Shown piece by piece: positions 27,034 to 34,956 of a stretch of 64,000 nt of DNA; within the stretch, counting starts at the first letter, position 1; every line of letters begins with the position of its first letter. The position numbers and the translations under genes are program-made. Under the pieces are notes generated by a model, which did no database searches, was not told the DNA's origin, and saw only the letters and a program-made list of their open reading frames with translations. The stretch is from Variovorax sp. PMC12 (GTDB lineage: Bacteria > Pseudomonadota > Gammaproteobacteria > Burkholderiales > Burkholderiaceae_C): positions 1,623,001-1,687,000 of the forward strand of contig NZ_CP027773.1 of NCBI RefSeq assembly GCF_003019815.1. Reading direction: 5' to 3'.

Positions 27034-27854
27034 GGCGCCTCCAGGTTGTTGCGCAGTGCGAAGACAGCCGTGTAGACGCGTCGCAGCTTGCCGTCACGGG
27101 TGGTTTTCGCCGCGCCGTCGCAGTCGGTGTAGTCACCGCCCGGATTGCTACTCGAGTTGCCCGCAAGTTGCAGGCAGACCCGTACCGTGCGGACCCGGTT
27201 GAAATTCTCGACGCCGGCTGCCGTCACGTAGCGCACCACTGCTTCGTTTCCCGCGCCGGCGCTCACGCCGTACATCACATCGAAGCGCTCCACGCCGTCG
27301 ATGAGCGGCTGCGGTGCGGCATTGCCGCTGCCCCGACATCTCAGCGTCCCATTCTCGACCGCGAACTCGCTGGTGATCAACCGCACGTTTTCCGGGTCGG
27401 CGGGATGGGCCGCGTCGTAGGTGACGCCCGCCGCGCTCTTGGCGCGCTGACCCAGGCAGTCCTTGAAGTAGTCGGGGCTCGGCGCGTAGCCGACCTTCAG
27501 CGTGTCGTTCCCCGAACCGCTCTTCGACTCTTCTCCCTTGATGGCGAAGAACGCCGGTTCGTTCTTGAAAAGGGTGTCCTTGTCCGGGTTGACGTTGAAG
27601 TAATACAGCGGCTGCGTGGCGTCGAGAGGCGTGTAGCCGGCCTGCCGTATCTGCTGGCCCAACATCCTGAACGCCAACGCAGAGGACTGGTTGAGCACAT
27701 GCACGTCGTCACCCGCCATGGCTGCGGTGCGGGTGCCGAGCATGCTCGCAACGGCGGCCAGCACCACCACCGAGCCGATGACCAGTGCGACGAGAAACTC
27801 GACCAGCGTGAAACCGGCATGCCGCGCGCAAGGGAAGAACGCCTTGCCGTTCAT
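27030..27854 (-). CDS. pilW: Pilus assembly protein PilW
   Basis: This 274-residue minor pilin has a prepilin leader ending in RHAG, then FTLVEFLVALVIGSVVVLAAVASM. The large C-terminal domain contains VERFDVMYGVSAG and several Cys residues. It overlaps pilV and pilX by ATGA junctions on both sides, indicating translational coupling in a single operon. Confidence 0.88.
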   Translation of the reverse strand: MNGKAFFPCARHAGFTLVEFLVALVIGSVVVLAAVASMLGTRTAAMAGDDVHVLNQSSALAFRMLGQQIRQAGYTPLDATQPLYYFNVNPDKDTLFKNEPAFFAIKGEESKSGSGNDTLKVGYAPSPDYFKDCLGQRAKSAAGVTYDAAHPADPENVRLITSEFAVENGTLRCRGSGNAAPQPLIDGVERFDVMYGVSAGAGNEAVVRYVTAAGVENFNRVRTVRVCLQLAGNSSSNPGGDYTDCDGAAKTTRDGKLRRVYTAVFALRNNLEAP

Positions 27855-28402
27855 GGCTGCGGCGCCGCTACGACGAGTTCGATACACGCCTTGCGCTCCG
27901 GACAGTTCCACTCCGGGTCCGGCGCGATCGGGTTGGCGACGGCAGGCTCGTCCCAGGCGATATGCACGAACAGCAAACCGCCGGCCGTCGCCTTGCTCTG
28001 TATGTCGGCCAGTCCACCCGGTAGCGCGTCCGCCGCCGCGCGCTTCCAGCGCCACAGATCGTCGGCCGCGAGCTGGGTGGCGCTGCAATGGGCGCCGGCC
28101 CCGACGCATGAAGGCTCGGGACCCGTTGGGTCCGCTGGCGACCAGTCGGTCACGTAGGGGCTGTCCGCTACAGCGCCTGGAAAGCGGTTGGCACGTATCC
28201 GGTCGGCGATGTCGCCTGCCAGTCGCACCACGATGCTCCGGTTGCTGGCGCCCGCGCTTTCGGAAAGCACGCGCAACTGGAAGCCGGCCAGCACGAGCAG
28301 GCCGAACGAAAGCACGACAACGGCCACCATGACCTCGATCATCGAAAAGCCCGCTTGCCTCAAGCCCTGCCCATGCGGCTTGCGAGTCGGAGCGCTCAGC
28401 AC
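27851..28402 (-). CDS. pilV: Type IV pilus modification protein PilV
   Basis: This 183-residue minor pilin has the cleavage site QAG-FSMIEVMVAVVVLSFGLLVLAGFQ. The family segment SNRSIVVRLAGDIADRIRANR follows. The start is read as GTG at 28402, overlapping the fimT stop, with AAGGGG upstream; no ATG precedes the leader in a sensible place. It is coupled to pilW. Confidence 0.87.
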   Translation of the reverse strand: MLSAPTRKPHGQGLRQAGFSMIEVMVAVVVLSFGLLVLAGFQLRVLSESAGASNRSIVVRLAGDIADRIRANRFPGAVADSPYVTDWSPADPTGPEPSCVGAGAHCSATQLAADDLWRWKRAAADALPGGLADIQSKATAGGLLFVHIAWDEPAVANPIAPDPEWNCPERKACIELVVAAPQP

Positions 28403-28947
28403 TTGTCGCGCCCCTTGGCCACTCGAAGGCGCCCGGCACGCGAAACGCACAACATCACGGCGCGGGACGATCCGGCCTTTCCTGTCGGGTAGAGGCGGAA
28501 GCTGTCACCGCCGTCGGAGTCGCCCATGGCGTCGAACGACATGACGCCGGGCGCGGTTTTCCTCACCTCGACCCGCGCATCGGGCTCCTGGCGCCTGAGG
28601 GTTTCCACGGCGTCGCCGCTTCCGACCAGGGTGTCCCAGCCACAACTCCAGCCTTTGTCGACGCACCCGGGACGCGCCCGGATAGTCACGGTCTTTCCGC
28701 GCCGGGCCGCCTCGAAGCGCGCGTGGCCCACGCTCGCCGTCAGGGCCGAGGCCATGCCCTCGACGCGATACTTTTCAACCAGGCTGACGAAACTTGGCAG
28801 CGCCACTGCCAGCAAGATGATCACCAAAGCAATTGCAACCATCATTTCGACGAGGGTGAAGCCCCGTCGCCTACCGCTATGGCGCGCATGCGCCCGCGAG
28901 GACGCGCAAAATCCGTTGTTCATGTTGTACGTTCCGCCGCGTCGCAT
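28396..28947 (-). CDS. fimT: GspH/FimT-type pseudopilin
   Basis: This protein of about 183 residues has the prepilin site RRRG-FTLVEMMVAIALVIILLAVALPSF. A GspH-like body follows with MASALTASVGHARFEAARRGKTVTI. The start at 28947 is backed by GGAG seven bases upstream; a later ATG at 28923 would give a more usual 20-residue leader. It is the first gene of the minor pilin operon, divergent from ribD across an AT-rich region. Confidence 0.85.
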   Translation of the reverse strand: MRRGGTYNMNNGFCASSRAHARHSGRRRGFTLVEMMVAIALVIILLAVALPSFVSLVEKYRVEGMASALTASVGHARFEAARRGKTVTIRARPGCVDKGWSCGWDTLVGSGDAVETLRRQEPDARVEVRKTAPGVMSFDAMGDSDGGDSFRLYPTGKAGSSRAVMLCVSRAGRLRVAKGRDKC

Positions 28948-28974
28948 TCCAGTGCTCCGGCGGATAGCTCCCTG

Positions 28975-29118
28975 ACTCTTCGATATTCGGAAAATTCTAT
29001 TTTTCAATTCCTGCCGACGCGCCAATTCGATGACGGACGGTCAAGAAAAATGGACAAATGGCTTCCCGTTTTCAATTGCCTTGAAAATTCAATACTCAGG
29101 CAATTCAAGTTAAAAGAA
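28975..29118. promoter_or_regulatory. AT-rich divergent control region, fimT / ribD
   Basis: This stretch is far more AT-rich than its surroundings. It contains a perfect inverted repeat TTTTCAA-ttgcc-TTGAAAA at 29069-29087 and a second near-palindrome GAAAATTC/TATTTTTC at 28990-29005. It should hold the promoters of the pilin operon and of ribD; I could not fix -35/-10 pairs with normal spacing. Confidence 0.45.
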
Positions 29119-30240
29119 ATGACAAATCAAACCGCGAATTTCATGATTCAGGCGCTGAATCTCGCGCGCCAGGCCGGCCCCGAGACCGATCCCAATCCCC
29201 GCGTCGGCTGCGTGCTGGTCGCCGCGAACGGCGACGTGATCGGCCAGGGCCACACCCAGCAGGTCGGCGGCCCGCATGCCGAAGTCATGGCGTTGCGCGA
29301 TGCTGCGGCGCGGGGCAATTCCGCCGTTGGCGCGACTGCCTGGGTCACGCTGGAGCCCTGCGCCCACCATGGCCGCACCGGCCCTTGCTGCGACGCGCTG
29401 ATCGCGGCGGGCGTGAGCCGCGTCGTCGCGTCCCTCACCGACCCCAACCCGCTGGTCGCCGGGCAGGGATTCGAGCGGCTGCGCGCCGCGGGCGTCGAGG
29501 TCGAAACCGGGCCGGGGGCGCAGGAGGCTAGGGAACTCAACATCGGCTTCCTGAGCCGCATGGTCCGCAAGACCCCGTGGGTAAGGATGAAAGTCGCCGC
29601 GTCGCTCGACGGCAAGACCGGTCTCGAGAACGGCGTGAGCCAGTGGATCACCTCGGAAGCCGCCCGCGCCGACGGCCACGCCTGGCGGGCCCGCGCCAGC
29701 GCGGTGCTGACCGGCGTCGGAACCGTGCTTGAGGACAACCCGCGCCTGGATGTGCGCCTGGTCCGGACCCCGCGCCAGCCGCATCTGGTCGTGGTGGACA
29801 GCCGGCTGCAGACGCCGCCCGACGCGAACATCTTCATCGAAGGCCGCGCCGTCTGGATCTACGCGGCCAGCCACGACGACGAGAAAGCCAAGGCGCTGAA
29901 GGCAAGGGGCGCCACCGTCACCTGCCTTCCCGATGCCAATGGCAAGGTCGACCTGGGCGCCATGCTGAAAGACCTGGCGGCGCGCGGCGTGAACGAACTG
30001 CACGTCGAATCGGGCCACAAGCTCAACGGCTCGCTGCTGCGCGAAGGCTGTGTAGACGAATTGCTGGTCTACCTGGCGCCCAAGCTGATCGGCAGCGGCC
30101 TGGACATCGCGAGCCACCTGCATTCGGACGGTCCGCTGACTTCGCTGGCCGGCGCCCTGCCCCTCGAATTCAAGTCCGTCGACATGCTCGGCCCCGATCT
30201 GCGCATCGTGGCCCGGATCGCCGGGAGGGACGCGTTCTAG
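29119..30240 (+). CDS. ribD: Riboflavin deaminase/reductase RibD
   Basis: This bifunctional enzyme of 373 residues deaminates and reduces the pyrimidine intermediate of riboflavin synthesis. The N-terminal deaminase has PNPRVGCVLVA, the zinc motifs HAEVMAL and TLEPCAHHGRTGPCC. The reductase domain begins at PWVRMKVAASLDGKTGL and includes VGTVLEDNPRLDVR. The start at 29119 is AAAAGAA-led; an ATG at 29143 is an alternative. It begins the ribDE-BA-H-nusB run. Confidence 0.95.
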   Translation: MTNQTANFMIQALNLARQAGPETDPNPRVGCVLVAANGDVIGQGHTQQVGGPHAEVMALRDAAARGNSAVGATAWVTLEPCAHHGRTGPCCDALIAAGVSRVVASLTDPNPLVAGQGFERLRAAGVEVETGPGAQEARELNIGFLSRMVRKTPWVRMKVAASLDGKTGLENGVSQWITSEAARADGHAWRARASAVLTGVGTVLEDNPRLDVRLVRTPRQPHLVVVDSRLQTPPDANIFIEGRAVWIYAASHDDEKAKALKARGATVTCLPDANGKVDLGAMLKDLAARGVNELHVESGHKLNGSLLREGCVDELLVYLAPKLIGSGLDIASHLHSDGPLTSLAGALPLEFKSVDMLGPDLRIVARIAGRDAF

Positions 30241-30260
30241 CCTCCGGCGCACGAGCGGCC

Positions 30261-30349
30261 GCCGCCGGGCCGCCCCAAGGCGGACCGCGCCTCCCCCTCG
30301 GGGGGTGGCGAATTACATGGCGCAAAGCGCCATGAAGAGCCGGGGGGCT
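30261..30349 (+). repeat. GC-rich REP-like element, copy A
   Basis: The element starts GCCGCCGGGCCGCCCCAAGG, then carries the CTCCCCCTCGGGGGGTGGCG palindrome. A variable hairpin (CATGGCGC-aaa-GCGCCATG) and CCGGGGGGCT follow. Copy B at 42935-43012 shares both 20-bp blocks exactly in the opposite orientation. It fills the gap between ribD and ribE. Confidence 0.8.
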
Positions 30350-30373
30350 CACGATGTCTGCGAAAATGCCGGG

Positions 30374-31039
30374 ATGTTCACCGGAATCATCACCGGCGTG
30401 GGGCGCATCGCCGCCATCCACGACCTCGGCACCTCCTCCTCCTACGGCAAAAGACTCAGCATCGAGGCGCCCGACGGCTACCTCGACGACGTCGGGCTGG
30501 GCGACAGCATCGCGCTCAACGGCGCCTGCATGACCGTTACCACCCTCGTCCCCGAAAAACGGCAGTTCACCATCGACATTTCGGCCGAGTCGCTCGACAA
30601 GACGGCCGGCCTGACCGACGAAGGCAGCCGCATCAATCTCGAGAAGGCCCTGCGCGCCAGCGACCGCCTCGGCGGCCACATCGTGTCGGGCCACGTGGAC
30701 GGCATCGGCAGCGTGAGCTTCTTCGAGCCGGTCGGCGAAAGCTGGGAGCTGCGCGTGGTCGCGCCGCAGGCGCTGGCCCGCTTCCTGGCCTACAAGGGCT
30801 CGATCACCATCAACGGCGTGAGCCTCACCGTCAACAAGGTGGCCGACATCGAAGGCGGCGCCGAGGTCAGCATCAACCTGATCCCGCATACCGTCGACAA
30901 CACCTCCCTCGGCGGCCTGAAGGCCGGCTCGAAGGTCAACCTAGAAATCGATACCGTGGCGCGCTACGTGGAGCGCATGCTCCAGGCCGGCGTGCTGGTG
31001 CCCCCGTCTTCCACGTATTCCAAGGACACAGCCGAATGA
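30374..31039 (+). CDS. ribE: Riboflavin synthase
   Basis: This 221-residue enzyme dismutates two lumazine molecules to riboflavin and the pyrimidine precursor. It shows the internal duplication of the family. The N-terminal barrel starts MFTGIITGVG, contains SIALNGACMTVT and ends near GGHIVSGHVDG. The second barrel has GSITINGVSLTVN and NLIPHTVDNTSLG. The start is canonical; upstream in-frame starts fall in the repeat. It overlaps ribBA by ATGA. Confidence 0.96.
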   Translation: MFTGIITGVGRIAAIHDLGTSSSYGKRLSIEAPDGYLDDVGLGDSIALNGACMTVTTLVPEKRQFTIDISAESLDKTAGLTDEGSRINLEKALRASDRLGGHIVSGHVDGIGSVSFFEPVGESWELRVVAPQALARFLAYKGSITINGVSLTVNKVADIEGGAEVSINLIPHTVDNTSLGGLKAGSKVNLEIDTVARYVERMLQAGVLVPPSSTYSKDTAE

Positions 31040-32190
31040 ACGCCTCCGTCACGCCGATCGGCGTCCCCCGCGCCGCGCGCGCCCCAGCCCCGATTTCGCC
31101 GGTAGAGGACATCGTGGCCGACCTCGCCGCCGGCCGCATGGTGATCCTGGTGGACGAGGAAGACCGCGAGAACGAAGGCGACATCGTCATCGCCGCCGAC
31201 CACATCACGCCCGAAGCCATCAACTTCATGGCCCGCCATGCGCGCGGCCTGATCTGCCTGACGCTCTCGCGCGAGATGTGCGAGCGGCTGCAGCTGCCGC
31301 CGATGGTCCAGCGCAACGGCGCCAAGCATTCGACCGCGTTCACCGTGTCCATCGAGGCCGCCGAAGGCGTGACCACCGGCATCTCGGCCGCCGACCGCGC
31401 GCGCACCGTGCAGGCCGCCGTGGCGCCCAACGCCGTGGCCGCCGACCTGGTGCAGCCCGGCCACATCTTCCCGCTGCAGGCGGTGGACGGCGGCGTGCTC
31501 ATGCGCGCCGGCCACACCGAAGCCGGCTGCGACCTGGCCGCGATGGCCGGCTGCTCGCCCGCCTCCGTGATCTGCGAGGTGATGAACGAAGACGGCACCA
31601 TGGCCCGCCTGCCCGACCTGCAGATCTTCGCGGCCGAGCACAACATGAAGATCGGCACCATCGCCGCGCTGATCGAGCATCGCAGCCGCGTCGAGTCGCT
31701 GGTCGAGAAGGTCGGCTGCCGCGAGATCCAGACCAACTGGGGCGCCTTCACCGCCCACGCCTTCATCGACAAGCCCAGCCGCGGCGTGCACCTGGCGCTG
31801 GTGCGCGGCAAGTGGGCGCCCGAAGACACGGTGTCGGTGCGCGTGCACGAGCCGCTGTCGGTGCTCGACGCGCTCGAAATCAACCGCTCGCTGCACTCGT
31901 GGAGCCTGGACGCCAGCCTCTCGCACATCGCGAACGAGGGCAAGGGCGTGGCCGTGCTGCTGAACTGCGGCGAAACCGCCGGCGAGCTGCTGGCCCAGTT
32001 CGACGGCACGGCGCGCCCCGCGCAAGCCCCCGAGCGCGGCCGCATGGACCTGCGCAGCTACGGCATCGGCGCGCAGATCCTGCGCGAATGCGGCGTGCAC
32101 AAGATGAACCTGCTGGGCACGCCGCGTCGCATGCCGAGCATGGCGGCGGGCTACGGCCTCGAGATTGCCGGCTACCTCACGAAAGACTGA
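31036..32190 (+). CDS. ribBA: 3,4-dihydroxy-2-butanone-4-phosphate synthase with degenerate GTP cyclohydrolase II-like domain
   Basis: The N-terminal domain (about residues 20-220) makes DHBP from ribulose 5-phosphate. It carries DEEDRENEGD (40-49) and the GHTEAGCDLAAMAG motif. The C-terminal domain aligns with RibA, but the zinc-binding Cys cluster (GDVFGSLRCDCG in active enzymes) is absent; the matching stretch reads EPLSVLDALEINRS. The RGIGL catalytic stretch is also replaced. It is therefore probably a RibBX-type hybrid without cyclohydrolase activity, and a separate ribA is expected elsewhere. It lies between ribE (overlap) and ribH (7 bp). Confidence 0.93.
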   Translation: MNASVTPIGVPRAARAPAPISPVEDIVADLAAGRMVILVDEEDRENEGDIVIAADHITPEAINFMARHARGLICLTLSREMCERLQLPPMVQRNGAKHSTAFTVSIEAAEGVTTGISAADRARTVQAAVAPNAVAADLVQPGHIFPLQAVDGGVLMRAGHTEAGCDLAAMAGCSPASVICEVMNEDGTMARLPDLQIFAAEHNMKIGTIAALIEHRSRVESLVEKVGCREIQTNWGAFTAHAFIDKPSRGVHLALVRGKWAPEDTVSVRVHEPLSVLDALEINRSLHSWSLDASLSHIANEGKGVAVLLNCGETAGELLAQFDGTARPAQAPERGRMDLRSYGIGAQILRECGVHKMNLLGTPRRMPSMAAGYGLEIAGYLTKD

Positions 32191-32197
32191 CCAGACC

Positions 32198-32662
32198 ATG
32201 CAAGGCGCAAATAAAGGCGAGAACACGCCACTCAACGGAAAAGGCCTGCGCATCGGCATCGTGCAGGCGCGCTTCAACGCCGACATCACCGACGCGCTGG
32301 CCTCGGCCTGCCTTTCGGAACTCGAGGCGCTGGGCGTGGCCGCCAACGACATCCACCACCTGCAGGTGCCCGGCGCGCTCGAAGTGCCGGTGGCGCTGCA
32401 GGCGCTCGCCGAGCGCGGCGGCTACCACGCGCTGGTGGCGCTGGGCTGCATCATCCGCGGCGAGACCTACCACTTCGAACTGGTGGCCAACGAATCGGGC
32501 GCCAGCGTGAGCCGCGTCGCGCTCGACTACCGACTTCCCATCGCCAACGCGATCCTCACCACCGAAAACCTCGAGCAAGCCGTTGCCCGGCAGACCGACA
32601 AGGGCCGCGACGCGGCCCGCGTGGCGGTCGAGATGGCGCAACTGCTGGCCACCCTTTCATGA
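32198..32662 (+). CDS. ribH: 6,7-dimethyl-8-ribityllumazine synthase
   Basis: This 154-residue enzyme condenses DHBP with the RibD product to give lumazine. Motifs are IVQARFNADITDAL, VPGALEVPVALQ and ALGCIIRGETYHFELVANES, which contains the active-site His. It overlaps nusB by 4 bp, a common Burkholderiales arrangement. Confidence 0.97.
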   Translation: MQGANKGENTPLNGKGLRIGIVQARFNADITDALASACLSELEALGVAANDIHHLQVPGALEVPVALQALAERGGYHALVALGCIIRGETYHFELVANESGASVSRVALDYRLPIANAILTTENLEQAVARQTDKGRDAARVAVEMAQLLATLS

Positions 32663-33216
32663 CCGAAGACACCTCCAAGCCCCTCAAGCCCGCGAAGCCC
32701 GCCGATGGCGCCAAGCCGCGCCAGTCGCGCGTCGGCCTCACGAGCACCGGCGCGCGCAAGGCTTCGGCCAAGTCGAACCGCAGCCGCGCACGCGAGTTCG
32801 CGCTGCAGGCGCTCTACCAGCACCTGGTGGGCCGCAACGACCCGACCGACATCGACCACTTCACGCGCGACCTCGCCGGCTTCCACAAGGCCGACGCCCT
32901 GCACTACGACGCGCTGCTGCACGGCTCGATCGAAGGCGCCGAGCAACTCGACGCGCTGATCCGCCCGCTGCTGGACCGCAAGTTCGAGGAAATCTCGCCC
33001 ATCGAGCACGCGGTGATGTGGATCGGCGTGTACGAGTTCCAGAACTGCCTCGACGTGCCGTGGCGCGTGGTGCTCAACGAGTGCATCGAGCTGGCCAAGG
33101 AATTCGGCGGCACTGACGGGCACAAGTACGTGAACGCGGTGTTGAACGGCCTGGCGCCGCAGCTGCGCCCGCTTGAAGTGGAAGCCGACCGGGCTTCGGG
33201 GAAAGCGAAGGCATGA
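32659..33216 (+). CDS. nusB: Transcription antitermination factor NusB
   Basis: This 185-residue protein binds boxA RNA with NusE (S10) in rRNA antitermination complexes. The C-terminal half shows RAREFALQALYQHLVG, EISPIEHAVMWIGVYEF, VPWRVVLNECIELAKEFG and DGHKYVNAVLNGL. The N-terminal ~40 residues are a basic, Lys/Pro-rich extension compared with the ~140-residue E. coli protein. It is coupled to ribH. Confidence 0.95.
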   Translation: MTEDTSKPLKPAKPADGAKPRQSRVGLTSTGARKASAKSNRSRAREFALQALYQHLVGRNDPTDIDHFTRDLAGFHKADALHYDALLHGSIEGAEQLDALIRPLLDRKFEEISPIEHAVMWIGVYEFQNCLDVPWRVVLNECIELAKEFGGTDGHKYVNAVLNGLAPQLRPLEVEADRASGKAKA

Positions 33217-33220
33217 GGAG

Positions 33221-33300
33221 TGCCGCCCGGCCGCCCGAAGGCGCTCGCCCCCTCGCTTGCGAGGGGGTAGGCGAAGGCGTGCAACGCCGCAGCCTGGGGG
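33221..33300 (+). repeat. GC-rich REP-like element, copy C (diverged)
   Basis: It has the same plan as copies A and B: GCCGCCCGGCCGCCC-GAAGGC, a GCCCCCTCGC/GCGAGGGGGT palindrome, AGGCGAAG, a short variable hairpin (GGCGT...ACGCC) and GCCTGGGGG. It fills the gap between nusB and the aminotransferase and may supply its leader. Confidence 0.65.
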
Positions 33301-33304
33301 TGCG

Positions 33305-34501
33305 ATGAGAATTTCTACGCGCGCGCAGCGCATCGAGCCCTTCTATGTGATGGAAGTGGCGAAAGCCGCCGGCGCGTTGGCGCGCGAAGTCGCCCACACC
33401 GACCGGCCGATGATCTTCCTGAACATCGGCGAACCCGACTTCACCGCCCCGCCGCTGGTGCAGGAAGCCGCCGCCCGTGCGGTGCGCGCCGGCGCCACGC
33501 AGTACACGCAGGCCACCGGGCTGGACCATCTGCGCGAACGCATCAGCGCGTGGTACCGCCAGCGCTTCAACATCGACGTGCCGGCCCGGCGCATCGTCGT
33601 CACCGCCGGCGCATCGGCCGCGCTGCAACTGGCCTGCCTCGCGCTGATCGAGTCGGGCGACGAAATCCTGATGCCCGACCCGAGCTACCCGTGCAACCGC
33701 CACTTCGTGAGCGCCGCGGACGGCAAGGCCGTGCTGGTGCCGACCACGGCCGAGGAGCGCTTCCAGCTCACCGCCGCCAAGGTCGAGGCCGCCTGGACCG
33801 ACAAGACGCGCGGCGTGCTGCTCGCCTCGCCGTCCAACCCGACCGGCACCTCGATCGCGCCCGACGAACTGCGCCGCATACACGAAGTGGTGTCGACGCG
33901 CGGCGGCATCACGCTGATCGACGAGATCTACCTCGGCCTGTCCTATGACGACGCCTTCGGCCAGACGGCGCTGGCCATCGACGACAACGTCATCAGCATC
34001 AACAGCTTCAGCAAGTACTTCAACATGACCGGCTGGCGCCTGGGCTGGCTGGTGGTGCCCGAAGTGCTGGTGCCGGTCGTCGAGCGCCTGGCGCAGAACC
34101 TCTTCATCTGCGCGAGCACGGTGTCGCAGTACGCCGCGCTCGCCTGCTTCGAGGACGCGAGCATCGCCGAGTACGAACGCCGCCGCGCCGAATTTAAGGC
34201 CCGCCGCGACTGGTTCATTCCGCAACTGAACGCCCTGGGCCTGAACGTGCCCGTGATGCCCGACGGCGCCTTCTACGCCTGGGCCGACTGCACCGGCTTC
34301 GCCGGGAAGCTGGGCATTTCGGGCAGCTGGGACTTCGCCTTCGAAACCATGAAGCGCGCGCACGTGGCCGTGACGCCGGGCCGCGACTTCGGCACGGCCG
34401 AGACCGGCAAGTTCATCCGCTTTTCCACCGCCAGCTCGATGGCGCACCTGCAGGAATCCATCGAGCGCCTGCGGCTCATGGCCGAGACCGCGGCCTCATG
34501 A
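33305..34501 (+). CDS. PLP-dependent aminotransferase, class I/II
   Basis: This 398-residue fold-type I aminotransferase has LNIGEPDFTAPP near the N-terminus and PNPTGT-like SPSNPTGTSIAP. The DEIYLGLSYDD segment holds the cofactor-contacting Asp/Tyr. Lys237 in NSFSKYFNMTGWRLGW is the Schiff-base lysine. A C-terminal Arg for the substrate carboxylate lies in GKFIRFSTA. The substrate is not predictable; aspartate/alanine-type is the nearest family. Its end overlaps ybgC by 4 bp, so it is in the tol transcript. Confidence 0.9.
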   Translation: MRISTRAQRIEPFYVMEVAKAAGALAREVAHTDRPMIFLNIGEPDFTAPPLVQEAAARAVRAGATQYTQATGLDHLRERISAWYRQRFNIDVPARRIVVTAGASAALQLACLALIESGDEILMPDPSYPCNRHFVSAADGKAVLVPTTAEERFQLTAAKVEAAWTDKTRGVLLASPSNPTGTSIAPDELRRIHEVVSTRGGITLIDEIYLGLSYDDAFGQTALAIDDNVISINSFSKYFNMTGWRLGWLVVPEVLVPVVERLAQNLFICASTVSQYAALACFEDASIAEYERRRAEFKARRDWFIPQLNALGLNVPVMPDGAFYAWADCTGFAGKLGISGSWDFAFETMKRAHVAVTPGRDFGTAETGKFIRFSTASSMAHLQESIERLRLMAETAAS

Positions 34502-34956
34502 GCTACGCGTTCGCGATCCGCGTCTACTGGGAAGACACCGACGCCGGCGGCATCGTCTTCTATGCCAACTACCTGAAGTTCATGGAGCGCGGCCGCACCG
34601 AGTGGCTGCGCTCGCTGGGCGTCGAGCAGCGCAAGCTGCGCGAGGAAACCGGCGGCCAGTTCGTGGTGAGCGAAACGCAGCTCAAATATCATCGCCCGTC
34701 CCGGCTCGACGACGAACTCCTGGTTACAGCCGATCTTCAACAACTCGGCACCGCGTCGTTGATAATCGGTCAGCGCGTGCTATCAAAAACAGAGCAAGAG
34801 CGTACAGGTGCCGCGGCACCCGTCTTGCTGTGCGAAGGCACGATCCGCATCGGCTGGGTGGACGCAGCCACCTTGCGTCCAGCGCGCATACCGAAACAAG
34901 TCACGGGAACCCTCGAGCGCTACAGCGGCTCCATGACTCAACCTATCAAGCCATGA
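34498..34956 (+). CDS. ybgC: Tol-Pal-associated acyl-CoA thioesterase YbgC
   Basis: This 152-residue hotdog-fold thioesterase is the usual first gene of the tol-pal cluster. The active-site motif is YWEDTDAGGIVFYANYLKFMERGRTEWLRSLG, with the catalytic Asp in DTDAGG. Residues around VLSKTEQERTGAAAP are unusual: they are encoded by an AT-rich dispersed repeat (34779-34798) with codons rare for this genome (CTA, TCA, ACA). The product remains in frame and is probably functional. ATGA overlap with tolQ follows. Confidence 0.93.
   Translation: MSYAFAIRVYWEDTDAGGIVFYANYLKFMERGRTEWLRSLGVEQRKLREETGGQFVVSETQLKYHRPSRLDDELLVTADLQQLGTASLIIGQRVLSKTEQERTGAAAPVLLCEGTIRIGWVDAATLRPARIPKQVTGTLERYSGSMTQPIKP
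34779..34798 (+). repeat. Dispersed 20-bp repeat, copy 2, inside ybgC
   Basis: GCTATCAAAAACAGAGCAAG matches copy 1 (12611-12630, minus) at 17 of 20 positions. It is read in frame within the C-terminal part of ybgC. Confidence 0.6.

Noticed and set aside
28975..29118. AT-rich stretch as a sign of recent gene transfer
   Set aside because: Flanking genes have normal composition; it is better explained as a divergent promoter region.
30241..30373. Possible FMN riboswitch before ribE/ribBA
   Set aside because: The AGGAUAUG and CCUUUCUUCG-like conserved pieces are absent; the region is a REP-like element.
32165..32197. Earlier start for ribH within ribBA
   Set aside because: The ATG at 32198 gives the usual N-terminus; the earlier codons are the ribBA tail read in another frame.
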